47,270 nt of DNA from Chara braunii (taxonomy: Eukaryota; Streptophyta; Charophyceae; Charales; Characeae), in contig BFEA01000429.1 of assembly GCA_003427395.1 (NCBI GenBank), positions 662,048 through 709,317 on the forward strand, in the 5' to 3' direction. Below, piece by piece: positions 18,471 through 28,216 of this stretch. The notes beneath the pieces are model-generated. The model worked only from the letters and a program-made list of their open reading frames with translations. It did no database searches and was not told the DNA's origin. The position numbers and the translations under genes were made by a program. How positions within the stretch are numbered: the first letter of the stretch is position 1; every line of letters begins with the position of its first letter.

Positions 18471-19300
18471 ACACATAGACGAAATATCGCGGAAGTGAAC
18501 GACAATAAGCAATGAAATCAATCAACAACTTTTACTGAAACGGGCAGGAGCATAAGTTCTCGTTCCTTATTTGCTTGCTGATGTAACCAATCGCTTAGCG
18601 TTAGTGAAATTCTTAGCTTTCCTTCATTTGCTCGATAACTTAATGAATCGCTTAACGACGTTAGCGTTAGTGATATGTACCCCACTGCCGGCATGCATAT
18701 TGAAGCTTGAACCTCGCTGCTTTACGTGGTGTGTCCTTGTTAACAAGATGAGAATAAACTCAAATGCCATATCTAATAGAAAAAGAGGAATAATAATAAA
18801 AGGGAGACTCCACGCCCCTCCCACGAGCGGCAGCCCGAACAATTATTCAATATATAATGGAAATACAAATTTGAAGAAAAGAAAAGAAAAAGAAAACTCC
18901 AAAACCTTAACAACGTCGATACTTCGATGCAACTTCAACAAAGAAAAGAGCTTCGCGCGTACTCAAACGACGACTGTACGGGATGAATCTGACCGCGACC
19001 TTGGACCAGATGCAAACCCTATCCTAAGCAAATGCATTCGAAGTGATCAAATGTAATAACTCCCGTCACGAACGAACAATGCCCCAACGAGGACGATTAC
19101 GTCTTTTACAACACCACCTTCCAAACCCTATTGCAAGAGTGACGAGCCTTGCACAGTCTCAACAAAGAAATTACCCTTTCTATTAAAAAAAAACAACAAT
19201 GAAAATACAGTGGCAATAGCTTAGAAGCAAGGCAGCCATGGCGTCGCTATAAAACGTTTCCAATTCCGTTTCGTTCCGTTTTTTTCCGTTTCGAAATCTC
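18471..19300. other. no gene recognised
   Basis: A 161-codon plus-strand frame (18571-19056) has no recognisable motif. A phrase 'cgcttaacg/cgcttagcg ... ttagtgaaattc/ttagcgttagtgat' is repeated near 18590 and 18650. A-rich runs lie at 18870-18895. Confidence 0.4.
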
Positions 19301-19379
19301 CAAGCCAAACTTGACTTCATCTTCATCGCGCCTCTTTGTACTTCCAATCTCTTTCGACCCGGTAGTGTTCCTTTCCATC

Positions 19380-20345
19380 CAGGAGCTACCGTGCAAGCTG
19401 AGTACAAGGAGTTCGAAGCTCATGACACGGTTTCATCCCGTTTCGTTCCGTCTCGTCCCGTCTCTTTTCGTCTCGTTCAGTGGCATTCCGTTCCGTCTCG
19501 TTAGCGTTCAACTAGGGTGGCAAGCTGAAGAGTTCGAAGCTGGAGTTCGAAGCTGCGAACAAACTCAAGAGTTCGAAGCTGGAGTTCGAAGCTGCCAACA
19601 AACTCAAGAGTTCGAAGCTGCGAACAAACTCAAGACTTCGAAGCTGAGGACAAGTTGAAGAGTGCGAAGTTGAGTACAAGCTAAAGAGTTCCAAACTGAG
19701 TACAAGCAGTTCGAAGCTGATGACACTGTTTCGTCCCGTTTCATTCCGTCTCGTTTCGTCTCGTTCAGTGTCATTCCGTTCCGTCTCGTTAGCGTTCAAC
19801 TAGTGGCAAGCTGAAGAGTTCGAAGCTGCGAACAAACTCAAGAGTTCGAAAATACAAATAAACTCAAGAGTTCGAAGCTGGAGTTTGAAGATGCGAACAA
19901 ACTGAAGAGTTCGAAGCAGCGAACAAACTCAAGAGTTCGAAGCTGAGGACAAGTGGAAGAGTGCGAAGTTGAGTACAGCTGAAGAGTTACAAGCTGAGTA
20001 CAAGCAGTTCGAAGCTGATGACACTGTTTCGTCCCGTTTCGTTCCGTCTCGATTCGTCTCGTTCAGTCTCATTCCGCTGGGCTACCTAGTCGCAGTTTCG
20101 TTCCGTTTCGTGCACGCTGACTTGCTGAATACAAGCTGAAAAGTTCCAAGCTGAGTACAAAGTGTTCGAAGCTGATGACACGGTCTCGTCCCGTTTCGTT
20201 CCGTTTCGTTCCGTCTCGTTCAGTGTCACTCCCCCGGCTACCCTGCATTCAACTAGTGGCAAGCTGAAGAGTTGGAAGCTGCGAACAGACTGAAGAGTTC
20301 GAAGCTGAGCACAAGCTGAAGAATTCAAAGCTGAGGACGACACGG
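19380..20345. repeat. higher-order satellite, about 300 bp, with GTTCGAAGCTG subunits
   Basis: GAGTTCGAAGCTG and related 13-24 bp subunits occur many times. They alternate with a second block rich in CGTTCCGTCTCGTTTCGTC. The second block starts near 19427, 19725, 20026 and 20178, i.e. a ~300 bp period with one shortened unit. Long frames on either strand translate the repeat and should not be called genes. Confidence 0.9.
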
Positions 20346-20374
20346 TTTTTTTCGACTCGCTCAGCAGTATCGTT

Positions 20375-20715
20375 CAGATCCATCCTCGATGATACGTAAA
20401 ATCGACTGCTAAGCATACACGGCGTGTGCATATAATTGCGAATACCAACTGCGGCAGATCCAACCCCATCGATGATACATAAAATCGACCGCCAAGCATA
20501 CACGGCGTGTGGATGCAACTGCGAATATCTACTGCAGCAGATCGAACACCATCGATGATACATAAAATCGACCGCCAAGCACACAGGAAGTGTGAATATT
20601 ACTGCGAATATCTATTGAAGCAGATCGAACACCATCGATGATACATCAAATCGACCGCCAAGCATACACGGCGTGTGAATATAATTGCGATTATCTATTG
20701 CAGCAGATCGAACCC
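20375..20715. repeat. 83-bp tandem repeat, 4 copies
   Basis: CAGATCGAACACCATCGATG marks units at about 20375, 20455, 20538 and 20621, with a partial fifth at 20704; the spacing of the CGATGATA core is exactly 83. Each unit carries AAAATCGACCGCCAAGCATA and CACGGCGTGTG. Isolated relatives of the 'gcagcagatcgaac' phrase occur at about 21083, 21151 and 21286. Confidence 0.95.
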
Positions 20716-20791
20716 CAGTCGTAACGATTCGGGGAAAAACGAACAGTTTCTCATCAACTCGACGAGCCAGCTTTTTTCTCTCTCTGGAGAA

Positions 20792-20960
20792 GCGAATCAC
20801 CATCTCCGGAGGCGCACGCTTGCTCGTCCAATTTCCGATAGAGGAGTGAATCGTCATCTCTGCAGCCCCCCCCGGTTGCTCGTCTAATTTTCAATAGACA
20901 AGAGGATTACCATCTTCTCTGCATCCCCCCGCTAGCTCGTCTGAGTTTTAATTGACATGA
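20792..20960. repeat. 54-56 bp tandem repeat, 3 copies
   Basis: Units start at about 20792 (GCGAATCACCATC), 20846 (GTGAATCGTCATC) and 20902 (GAGGATTACCATC). Each contains a GCTCGTC segment and ATTTTCAATAGA-like text. They abut the 83-bp array. Confidence 0.8.
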
Positions 20961-21659
20961 CAGATCAGCAGCCAAGCTAAGCATCGTCTGCAGCGGATGA
21001 AATCCCTACCTTGGTCGACAACTAAGCCCTCATCTCTGCCGTTGAAAGTGGAAATCGAAGGAACATACTTGCTAGTAACCTACTGCAGCAGATCGAACCT
21101 CAATCATCCACACGCACAACCTCCGAATATAATTTGCGAATACCAACTACAGCAGATCGAACGTAGCTACCTCCGCCGACATATCATCGCTGCCGTTGAT
21201 TGTGGAAAACCAACGGAAATGCATATCGAAAAAGAAAAACCTCTCGTCGTAAACGTACTGTCCGTCCACATTGCGATTCTCCAGGGCAGCAGATCGAAAC
21301 CCCCTCCCTACATCTCTACCGCCAATGATGGTCATCAACGAACAGACAAATGTCGAAAACTTGCCCCCCTCCCATGTTTCTCTTCCACGCCCACAGCTAA
21401 TAGACTGTCAAAACAGTAGACGTCTTTTAAAGATCCTCATTTTTTCTTCTTCGTGAGACTTACCTTCAATTTAGTCCACAAAAAAAATATCCGCCTCTCT
21501 GAGTCAATTTATTATTCAGAAAAAAAAGAAGTAGAAAGTTGTAAAAGAAAAGGCAAAGTTGTGCAACAAATGAAATGACAATGTGTTGATCTCCAGTTCA
21601 ATCCAAGGGGGAGATCGCAGCCCTACTGCGGAAGAAATAAGAGCTCTACATAACCGGTA

Positions 21660-21885
21660 TTTTATAGCCACAGCCCTATGAACTGAATGTGCAAGAAAAC
21701 CGCGGTTATCAACGATGTCCTAAGGGACGCTGGACCATGTTTCCAGCAGGTGCCGCTCGCCACCAACAGATGGGGCAGCCCGACTCTCAAGACCTCAATC
21801 CCGTTGGTTCTGTTACCACCACCGGGATAGAGGGCTAGCAAATGGGCTCTTAAGACCTAAGAAAAAAAAAAAAAAAAAAAAAAAA
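21660..21885 (+). mobile_element. family S retroposon with poly-A tail
   Basis: The conserved block (AAGGGACGCTGGACCATGTT onward) lies at about 21721-21775. It continues through GTTACCACCACCGGGATAGA, which also matches the minus copy at 232-260, and ends in 24 A residues at 21862-21885. The mini-hairpin GCTGGA/TCCAGC is intact. This is the best-preserved member and fixes the family's orientation and 3' end. Confidence 0.7.
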
Positions 21886-21889
21886 GAGA

Positions 21890-22786
21890 CCTCACTCGCC
21901 ATCTCCAGTTCAATTTCGACCAGCAAAAACATTAAGGAAATAAAGAAAAAGATATACATAATTATAATAAAGCGACAGGATAACCTAACAGGTAAAGTCC
22001 AGTTCAACGAAGAAAAACAAAAATGTACATGACATCGAGGAAAACGACACTACACTCGCTCATCTCATCTCCACTCCGACTCCGAGCGAAAACAAAATGT
22101 ACACAAAATCCTAAGACAGAACCAAAACTTGAGGATCTCTCCACCCCGAGCTAAACGGGGAGAAAGGGAAGACTAATGAAGTAATTTTAAAAAAANGGGG
22201 GGGAATGAGGGAGGGTAAACAAGAACTTGCCCATCTGCACTTTTTTCAATTTGGACGAAGAGTGACACGCCCCTCTCCGTAGGGAAAAGATAGGTAAACG
22301 AGGAACGGTAGAACTTAAAAGCGCTACAGCCTGTACCGGAAACGTATAAAAGGAGCTCTATAAAGCCCGTCCGCATCTGGCGTACGCTATGACTGAGCAG
22401 AGATGCCAGAGAGCCAAGCCGCTCTTTTTACTGCGTTGATAACAAACCGTTACTCAAGTTGAAAATAAAAATGAAAGGAAAAAACGACATTTTTTGGACA
22501 ACCGATAGTAATTCAGGTTTAAATATTAACAATAGGAAAATTACGTAAAATTCCTAAAAGACACCTCTTCTGTTTTTCCTGTCAACAGACAATTACTCAG
22601 TTAATGAGCCCCTTTGTCTTTTCTCGGCACCAGAAAGTGAACTCCGGGAAGACGTATAGAAAAAAGAAACGAAATGGAGATTACATCTCCTTCTCCCCTT
22701 GAAATTCATGCAAACAGAAACGCTAAATTAAATGAGAAGATAGCCTTCGCACAGAGATCCCAGGCACATCGTTCACACTATCTTCT
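21890..22786. other. 3' flank of the AGP gene, no further gene recognised
   Basis: AT-rich. A TATA-like CGTATAAAAGGAGC on the plus strand at 22343 has no convincing ORF downstream. One ambiguous base lies at 22196. Confidence 0.4.
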
Positions 22787-23629
22787 TTAAGCGAAGAAAA
22801 TTTGCGCAATGACAACAGCCACACCGATCGCTGAAACAGCAAGAGACGGATGGACGGCCCAGGCGGTGTTCGAGGAAGCGGACGGGACAGCGGGACCCAT
22901 AGGCTTGCTCCCCCCGGTATAACTCGTACTCGGAGATTGGGACGAAATGGATAGGATTGACGACTTCGAAGGCAAGCTCTGTGAGACGGATGCCCTATCC
23001 GGTTGCGATCCCGATGCGGGCGGCATAGAGATCGACGTGACGGAAGCAATTGATGCACCATCCAATTGCGATCCGGATGCGAGCGGCATAGAGGTCGATG
23101 CGACGGAAGAATTGGGTGCAAGAGGTGGTTGGGACTCCGATGGAAGGGCCGAAGACATCGACCCATCGGAAGCAGGCAAAGAATCCGATGCGGACCCAGA
23201 TGCAGGTGATGATGGCATGCTCTCGAACTCCGAAGTAGGGACTGACGACAGTGGTGTCGACGAAATGGAACTAACGGGAGAGAACGAGAGACTAGCAGGC
23301 GGCGTAATACTCCCTGGCGCTGATTGCGACAGCGACGGAGATGCGGGCATCGAAGAGCCAACAGATGGAGGGATCGAACCCAAACCAGATGCAGGGGTCG
23401 AATCTATCGAACCCGTATCTGATGCAGGGGTCGAAGCCATAGAGAGAGGAGCCGAAGCTTCTGTCAGCGATGCCGACGCGGGAGTGGAATCGGAAGCGGA
23501 AGGGAGAACTGGAGCGGAAGCGGAAGCTGGAGCGGGGAATCCAAATTGAGCTTGGCATGGAGAAAACAGCACTCCCATCAACACCCACGCCAACACCGTC
23601 ATCGCCGACATGCTGGTTGATCTAGCCAT
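22787..23629 (-). CDS. arabinogalactan-type GPI-anchored cell-surface protein
   Basis: This intronless frame encodes 280 residues from the first ATG (an upstream in-frame GTG at 23644 is not used as start). Residues 1-27 form a signal peptide (MARSTSMSAM, then VLAWVLMGVLF), with probable cleavage at CQA/QF, leaving the N-terminal Gln typical of AGPs. Residues about 28-250 are extremely rich in Pro, Ala and Ser (PAS-type), with dipeptides such as AP, SP and TP that are hydroxyproline O-glycosylation sites in plants. A ~23-residue unit (SMPLASGSQLDGAS / SMPPASGSQPDRAS) is repeated. After a small-residue stretch (PSASSN) a hydrophobic tail (AVSAIGVAVVIAQIFFA) ends the protein, as a GPI-anchor signal does. 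It would be secreted, glycosylated and held at the plasma membrane/wall. There is no fasciclin or lipid-transfer domain, so it is a classical AGP by architecture. No close orthologue can be named from sequence alone. An (AT)-rich stretch at 23948-23984 lies 320-360 bases upstream. Confidence 0.75.
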   Translation of the reverse strand: MARSTSMSAMTVLAWVLMGVLFSPCQAQFGFPAPASASAPVLPSASDSTPASASLTEASAPLSMASTPASDTGSIDSTPASGLGSIPPSVGSSMPASPSLSQSAPGSITPPASLSFSPVSSISSTPLSSVPTSEFESMPSSPASGSASDSLPASDGSMSSALPSESQPPLAPNSSVASTSMPLASGSQLDGASIASVTSISMPPASGSQPDRASVSQSLPSKSSILSISSQSPSTSYTGGSKPMGPAVPSASSNTAWAVHPSLAVSAIGVAVVIAQIFFA

Positions 23630-23947
23630 ATCTGCGACTGGCACAGGCCAAACACAGCTAACGATACCAACTTCTCCTCCGGCAGCCGCTCCTCACAGTA
23701 TACAAACTTACACACTCAAAAGGAGGTATCGATGAAGTCCTCCACCGTATCTCCGCAAGCCCTCCAGTGGATGATGATCAAACAGCGGTAAGAACCACCC
23801 GAGGCTGACAATCAAAGAGCTGAAAAAAACGCCGTTCTGCGCCAACAGAACGAGCGATCAATGAGGCGTAGAGATATCAAACACCCCGTTCTCAAAAGAG
23901 ACGTAGCAGCGAAAGGCAATGGGCAATATGCAGATTGCAGACCAAAG

Positions 23948-23984
23948 GTCATATATATATAAATATATAAATATATATATATAT
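23948..23984. promoter_or_regulatory. AT-repeat, possible promoter region of AGP gene
   Basis: TATATATAAATATATAAATA-like sequence lies upstream of the AGP start on the same strand. It could supply a TATA element but may equally be a plain microsatellite. A CATACATATATGTATG palindrome follows at about 23991-24006. Confidence 0.25.
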
Positions 23985-24106
23985 CGTAAAACATACATAT
24001 ATGTATGGAGAAACGGAGTCGAAATCAAACTCGAACGTTTTTTTGGCGGGCGATAACAAGCAAAAGAGGCGCCGCTGCAGGAAGCTGCCGAATCTTTAAA
24101 AGCTGT

Positions 24107-24310
24107 TCAGAGTGAGCGCGAGATATCATCAAATCTCGCCGCCAGCTCTCCATACACGGGCGGCAGTTTTTGCAAAAAAACGCGCTGCCCTGCGATGGCG
24201 GCGGCCGCCAGCTCTGTGATCTCGAAAGCAAACGCTTCTGCTGAGGACACCAGTGGCTGAAAATGAACGGAAATCGAACGTTGCTGCGGGGGAAATATTA
24301 CAGCGGACAT
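24107..24310 (-). CDS. small putative protein, 67 residues
   Basis: The ATG lies in a reasonable context (ACCATGTCC). The product starts MSAVIFPPQQRSISVHF and has an Ala-rich helical-looking segment (FEITELAAAAIAGQ) and a C-terminus ending FDDISRSL. It is on the same strand as, and upstream of, the AGP gene. Residue usage is protein-like and the frame is not repeat-driven. I know no family. It could be the first exon of a longer gene, since an overlapping frame (24025-24231, minus) continues past its stop. Confidence 0.3.
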   Translation of the reverse strand: MSAVIFPPQQRSISVHFQPLVSSAEAFAFEITELAAAAIAGQRVFLQKLPPVYGELAARFDDISRSL

Positions 24311-24736
24311 GGTGACGCGCTGTGATGACACGTAGCAATGCTTTTTGTCTTTTCTTCTTTCGCTTTTTTTGAAAGCGCGGGGGCACAGGTTGTCGACAGA
24401 TGTCAGATTCGAAATTCAAAACGAAATAGGAATAGGAATTAAAATAAGAAAAATAATAATAATAAGATAAATATAAGAAAAATAAGAAAAATAACGACGG
24501 ACGCTCTCCAATGCGTGCGCTTATGTAAAAAAAAAAAAAAAAAAAAAAACTGCTTCCGCTTGACAACGGCGGGCTCACATGCGCCTTCCCTTTTTCTTCC
24601 TCGTTTGTTTTTTTTTGCTTTCTACGCAAAGCGCGCCTTTCACAGAGAGCCCTCGTGGTGAGCTATAAGGGCCTCGCAGGACCACCCAATATGCATAATG
24701 AGAATGAATTATTTCCTCTTCTTCTTTTTTTCACAA

Positions 24737-24762
24737 AACCCGGGGCAAAGGCCCACTAGCGG
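24737..24762 (+). mobile_element. terminal motif of GTCCCACTAG family (variant)
   Basis: AACCCGGGGCAAAGGCCCACTAGC differs from the family terminus mainly by GTCCC to GGCCC. Only one end is recognised. Confidence 0.4.
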
Positions 24763-25010
24763 TCAGAAAAGTACAGGAATGAGGGCCGTTCCTGTGTGTG
24801 GCATCCTTTTCAGCCGCAGATAGCGAAGGGATCGGACGGTACTAACCTTGTCGCCTTGCAAATAGTTGGACCGTAGATCTTTCTCACCCTCTCATTGGCC
24901 ATCAACTGTGCCAGGTATTCTTTCATCGTTGGAGGGGTTTCCATCCCTGGCCGGTAAGGGCAAGAATACAAAAACGAATGGTGAGAAGAGTGTGTCAGTC
25001 TGAGCAGACT

Positions 25011-25012
<2 letters not shown>

Positions 25013-25098
<86 letters not shown>

Positions 25099-25137
25099 TC
25101 TGTGTGTGCACACACTCATGCGTCGTGTGTGAAACTA

Positions 25138-25200
<63 letters not shown>
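25013..25200. repeat. (TC)n and (TG)n microsatellites before the gap
   Basis: (CT)n at 25013-25080, (TG)n at 25081-25108 and (CT)n at 25143-25200. Ser-Leu and Arg-Glu frames across this are artefacts. Confidence 0.98.
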
Positions 25201-25307
25201 NNNNNNNNNNNNNNNNNNNNNNNNNNNNNNNNNNNNNNNNNNNNNNNNNNNNNNNNNNNNNNNNNNNNNNNNNNNNNNNNNNNNNNNNNNNNNNNNNNNN
25301 NNNNNNN
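25201..25307. other. assembly gap (107 N)
   Basis: The gap lies inside the (CT)n tract, so its size is an estimate of an unresolved microsatellite. Confidence 1.
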
Positions 25308-25407
<100 letters not shown>

Positions 25408-25414
25408 CACGCAC

Positions 25415-25535
25415 ATGCTTTGGCGCTTCTCAAGCACATACACGAAAGGCAAACACTATGGGGATGTATTTTCCCACGTACAGGTGAAAAATACATGCTC
25501 ATTTTCCACATTGGTGAGGTGGAGCAATGCCCAAC
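25415..25535 (-). mobile_element. MITE family F2, diverged minus copy
   Basis: On the minus strand: CTCCACCTCACCAATGTGGA, AAATGAGCATG, CCCCATAGTGTTTGCCTTTC, GTGTATGTGCTTGAG. This is the order seen in the copies at 26664, 43829 and 46828. Confidence 0.6.
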
Positions 25536-25554
25536 GAGGGGCACTCCCCAAACT

Positions 25555-25715
25555 CCTGGGGCATGGTCCCACTAGCCAAGAGGATCGGAATTAGGACGAG
25601 GTTATGGAGATGGGCAGGAAATCGAGATTGAACTGCTTTTCTGCATCTCTGCATAAAGCACATCCAGATTCAGGAGCTCTATCCTATCCTTTTTGCTAGT
25701 GGGACCTTGGGGCTC
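25555..25715 (-). mobile_element. short inverted-repeat transposon, GTCCCACTAG family (second complete copy)
   Basis: Ends GGTCCCACTAGC (25565-25576) and GCTAGTGGGACC (25695-25706) are inverted and flanked by GGGGCAT and TTGGGGC. The interior (GGAAATCGAGATTGAACTGC, CATCCAGATTCAGGAGCTCT) is the reverse complement of the interior of 17648-17802, so this is the same element in opposite orientation. Confidence 0.85.
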
Positions 25716-25784
25716 CTTCCACACTCCTTGGGCCGTCCTCCGGCCCCAAGGAAGTTTCCTTGGGGGTTTTCAAGGAAATTCCCG

Positions 25785-26330
25785 CCATCGTTCCACCTGT
25801 CCTCGGGGACGTCGTCCGAGGACATTTCCTTCAAACGATGTCAGACAAGAAAAAAGAACAGAAAAAAAAAAAAATCAAATGTGTTTGAGGCCTTCAGCCA
25901 AAAAGAACAGAAAAAAAAAAAAATCAAATGTGTTTGAGGCCGTCAGCCAATAGGGTGCCGCCACGATCCAGATTCTCGGTTGTAACGTCTCTCTACCCAT
26001 GTGCCCGCTCCTCTCTGTGAAACGCGGATTCCTTTTGCCCAGGTCCCTTGGGCAAAAGAAAAAAATGGCTGGGGGAATCCTCGGAGCCCAAGGAATTTCC
26101 TTTGGAGTGTTTTCACTTTTTTTTTGCCGACTGCATCCCCGAGGATAGGTGGAACGAACAATGCCTCGGGGACTTTACGCGCCCGAGCAGTGTCAAACGA
26201 GCCCCCTTGGCGTTGGAAGATTGGACCCTTCTACACTGTTTAATTCCTCAAAAAAATTTTGAATGTCCCTCGGGGACCATGTCCCTCATGCACCGTTTAG
26301 TGGACCTAGCTCAACGGTGTGACGGCTGAA
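25785..26330. mobile_element. possible foldback element with TCCTCGGGGAC-type arms
   Basis: CGTTCCACCTGTCCTCGGGG (25790) has an inverted counterpart at 26130-26152 (reverse complement CGTTCCACCTATCCTCGGGG). The right border at 26284-26330 is the inverted form of 16016-16054 (AACGGTGCATG/GTTGAGCTAG). The boundaries are uncertain. Confidence 0.45.
25853..25952. repeat. 50-bp tandem duplication
   Basis: AAGAACAG, an A run and ATCAAATGTGTTTGAGGCC occur twice, 50 bp apart. Confidence 0.9.
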
Positions 26331-26453
26331 ACTGTTTTTTTTTAATTCATTTAAAATTCAGAAATGCATTAAAATCCGCCTAAGATACAATTCATTCTTT
26401 TTCTTTTTTTTTTCCACAACTGGAGTGGAATACGTGACGTCCACAACCGAGAA

Positions 26454-26543
26454 TACCTATCCCGAAAACGGGAAAATGTTCAAGAGGGCTCATTGCCATA
26501 CCTATCCCGAAAACGGGAAAATGTTCGAGAGGGCTCTCGAACT
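26454..26543. repeat. 45-bp tandem duplication
   Basis: TACCTATCCCGAAAACGGGA followed by AAATGTTC and GAGGGCTC occurs at 26454 and 26499. CCCG-AAAA-CGGG forms a small hairpin in each unit. Confidence 0.9.
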
Positions 26544-27010
26544 CGGGAAATAGCGAAAAACGGTTCGAGAGGCCTCATCGCCGCACTGCGCTCTCGAAGG
26601 GGGCGCTCTCCACTGTGTCGGAAAAGAACTACATTTTTCGAGAGTGCAGTGTGGCGGTGCAAGGGCCTTGCTCCACTACTCACCAAATGCGCAAAATGAG
26701 AATGAATCTTCTGCTAGACCATGGAAAGATACACCGCCATATTTTTTGTCTTTTGTGCATGTGGTGAGTAGTGGACCGAGGCCTCGGTTCGAGAGTCTCT
26801 CGAACGAACACGACAAAACGCTGGCCGCAGATGGTTGTCCGTCGTGGCACACTCTCGAAATTCAGGCCAAAATCGGAGGTGCCTTCGATCACTCTCGAAA
26901 GTGGCAACTTTACAGGCTGGGCAAGGACCACAGTTCGCGAACACTCCTGAAACCCACGTTTTCGCCACTCTCGAATTTTTTTCTGACACCGATTTTCGAG
27001 AGTTGGTATG
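26484..27010. repeat. cluster of TTCGAGAG / CTCTCGAA motifs
   Basis: At least ten occurrences of TTCGAGAG or its complement lie in about 520 bp, including a GTTCGAGAGTCTCTCGAAC palindrome near 26785. CCGCACTGCGCTCTCGAA near 26580 has an inverted partner near 26637-26657. Confidence 0.7.
26664..26783 (+). mobile_element. MITE family F2, complete copy
   Basis: About 120 bp. The left end GGCCTTGCTCCACTACTCAC continues CAAATGCGCAAAA. The right end, reverse-complemented, reads GGCCTCGGTCCACTACTCAC then CACATGCACAAAA, a 33-base terminal inverted repeat with few mismatches. The interior GAATGAATCTTC and TTTTTTGTCTTTTG segments recur in the other copies. Confidence 0.85.
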
Positions 27011-27488
27011 GCGATGAGTTTCCTCTCCAAATCGGTGTTTTTGGGATAGGTGTGGCGAGGCCCTTGCTTCCATCAGACGCTCGCGGTCGGCCTTCACCGC
27101 TAAAACTGTGAGATCTGAGTCTCCAATTTTTTCTCTGAATACAACGTGCCGTCATTCTAGATGCATTCACACGGAAAGGTGTCAGCTAGATGTATTCAGA
27201 TAGGAAGGTACACCAGATACAAGTGTAACGACCGTGCGGTTGTATCTGGGGAAGAACGTAGTTCTGTCGGAGCACCCAAGCCTTCCAATGATGCCCCTTT
27301 CGACCCACCCTTCACTCCTACACCAGAGTGTGTGTGTGTGTGTATGTGTGTTGTACCGTGGTCTGACTGGAGACAACGAAGACTCCAAAGACGATGACGA
27401 GCAACGCAACAAGGACATATCGATCTGCACTTCCGTAACGAATGTTGGCTGTGTGAACCTGCTACGATGCTACATGTGCGCGTGCACG

Positions 27489-27499
27489 TGAGAGAGAGA

Positions 27500-27557
<58 letters not shown>

Positions 27558-27625
27558 GAGAGACAGACAGACAGACAGAGAGAGAGAGAGAGAGACAGAC
27601 CGAGAGAGAGAGAGAGAGAGAGAGT
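27489..27625. repeat. (AG)n microsatellite with (ACAG)n
   Basis: AG dinucleotide runs are interrupted by ACAGACAGACAG. The neighbouring (TG)n at 27329-27350 is separate. Confidence 0.98.
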
Positions 27626-27640
27626 GAGCATTGCCCTAGT

Positions 27641-27735
27641 CCCTGTAGTTCACGCATGCGTGGTCCTTCAAAGGTTGCACCAAAATGCCCGTAGTTCACG
27701 AGTATTCGGCCCTTCGAAAATCGACCGAAAATAGC
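27641..27735. repeat. 47-bp imperfect tandem duplication
   Basis: CCTGTAGTTCACG and GGTCCTTCAAAGGTTG match CCCGTAGTTCACG and GGCCCTTCGAAAATCG about 46 bp later. Confidence 0.6.
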
Positions 27736-28008
27736 AAAGTACACGCGACTTCACAAATTTATCAAAACGTAATAAATAACATTAAAAAAAAAAAAAAAAA
27801 TCTCCAAAAGGAAGCCAATAGTTGTTGAACTGGCTGTCTTCAATGGAAAGTGGCGAGGGTAGGGGGCGTTGCATTCAAGACAACGTCATTTTTGGATGTA
27901 TTTTGTCGGAAGAAAAAATGCGATAAAATGTATTCACAAAAAAAAAAAAAGCCGGCCGCTGGATGATCGTGAGGGCGTGCATCTGCTTCGTCGCCTACAG
28001 TCACACAA

Positions 28009-28056
28009 CGTCGAAAACCCAACGTTGACCTAGCTCAATGGAGCTAGTGGGACAAG
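28009..28056 (-). mobile_element. terminus of GTCCCACTAG family fused to a U6-like sequence
   Basis: This is the minus-strand equivalent of 15375-15425. It ends exactly where the U6-like sequence begins, with TGGGACAAGGTCC leading into TGGGACATCC. Confidence 0.6.
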
Positions 28057-28073
28057 GTCCTGGGACATCCGTA

Positions 28074-28104
<31 letters not shown>

Positions 28105-28150
28105 GGCCCCTGCGCAAGGATGACACGCATAAATTGAGAAATGGTCCAAA
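28057..28150 (+). pseudogene. U6 snRNA retropseudogene, near full length
   Basis: The sequence contains the diagnostic U6 parts in order: AAAATTGGAACGATACAGAG with the ACAGAGA box, AGATTAGCATGG, CCCCTGCGCAAGGATGACAC, and AAATTGAGAAATGGTCCAAA. Known plant U6 genes have an upstream element and TATA box and end in a T run. Here there is no T run; TGTT is followed by 11 A residues, and no TATA box is visible upstream. The 5' stem-loop is shortened (GTCCTGGGACATCC). These points indicate a retroposed, non-transcribed copy. Confidence 0.85.
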
Positions 28151-28216
28151 TGTTAAAAAAAAAAATCGAAAAAAAAATAAAATAAAAAATGCTGCAAAAT
28201 CAAAACCAAACTTGTA

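Noticed and set aside
22340-22380. TATA box (CGTATAAAAGG) as promoter of a plus-strand gene
   Set aside because: No supported ORF or RNA gene follows on the plus strand.
22723-23549. Alternative long frames across the AGP gene (200-212 codons)
   Set aside because: They lack the signal peptide and GPI tail and are shadows of the Pro/Ala/Ser-rich coding frame.
28057-28150. Functional U6 snRNA gene
   Set aside because: No TATA or upstream element, a shortened 5' stem and an A-tail in place of the terminator T run.
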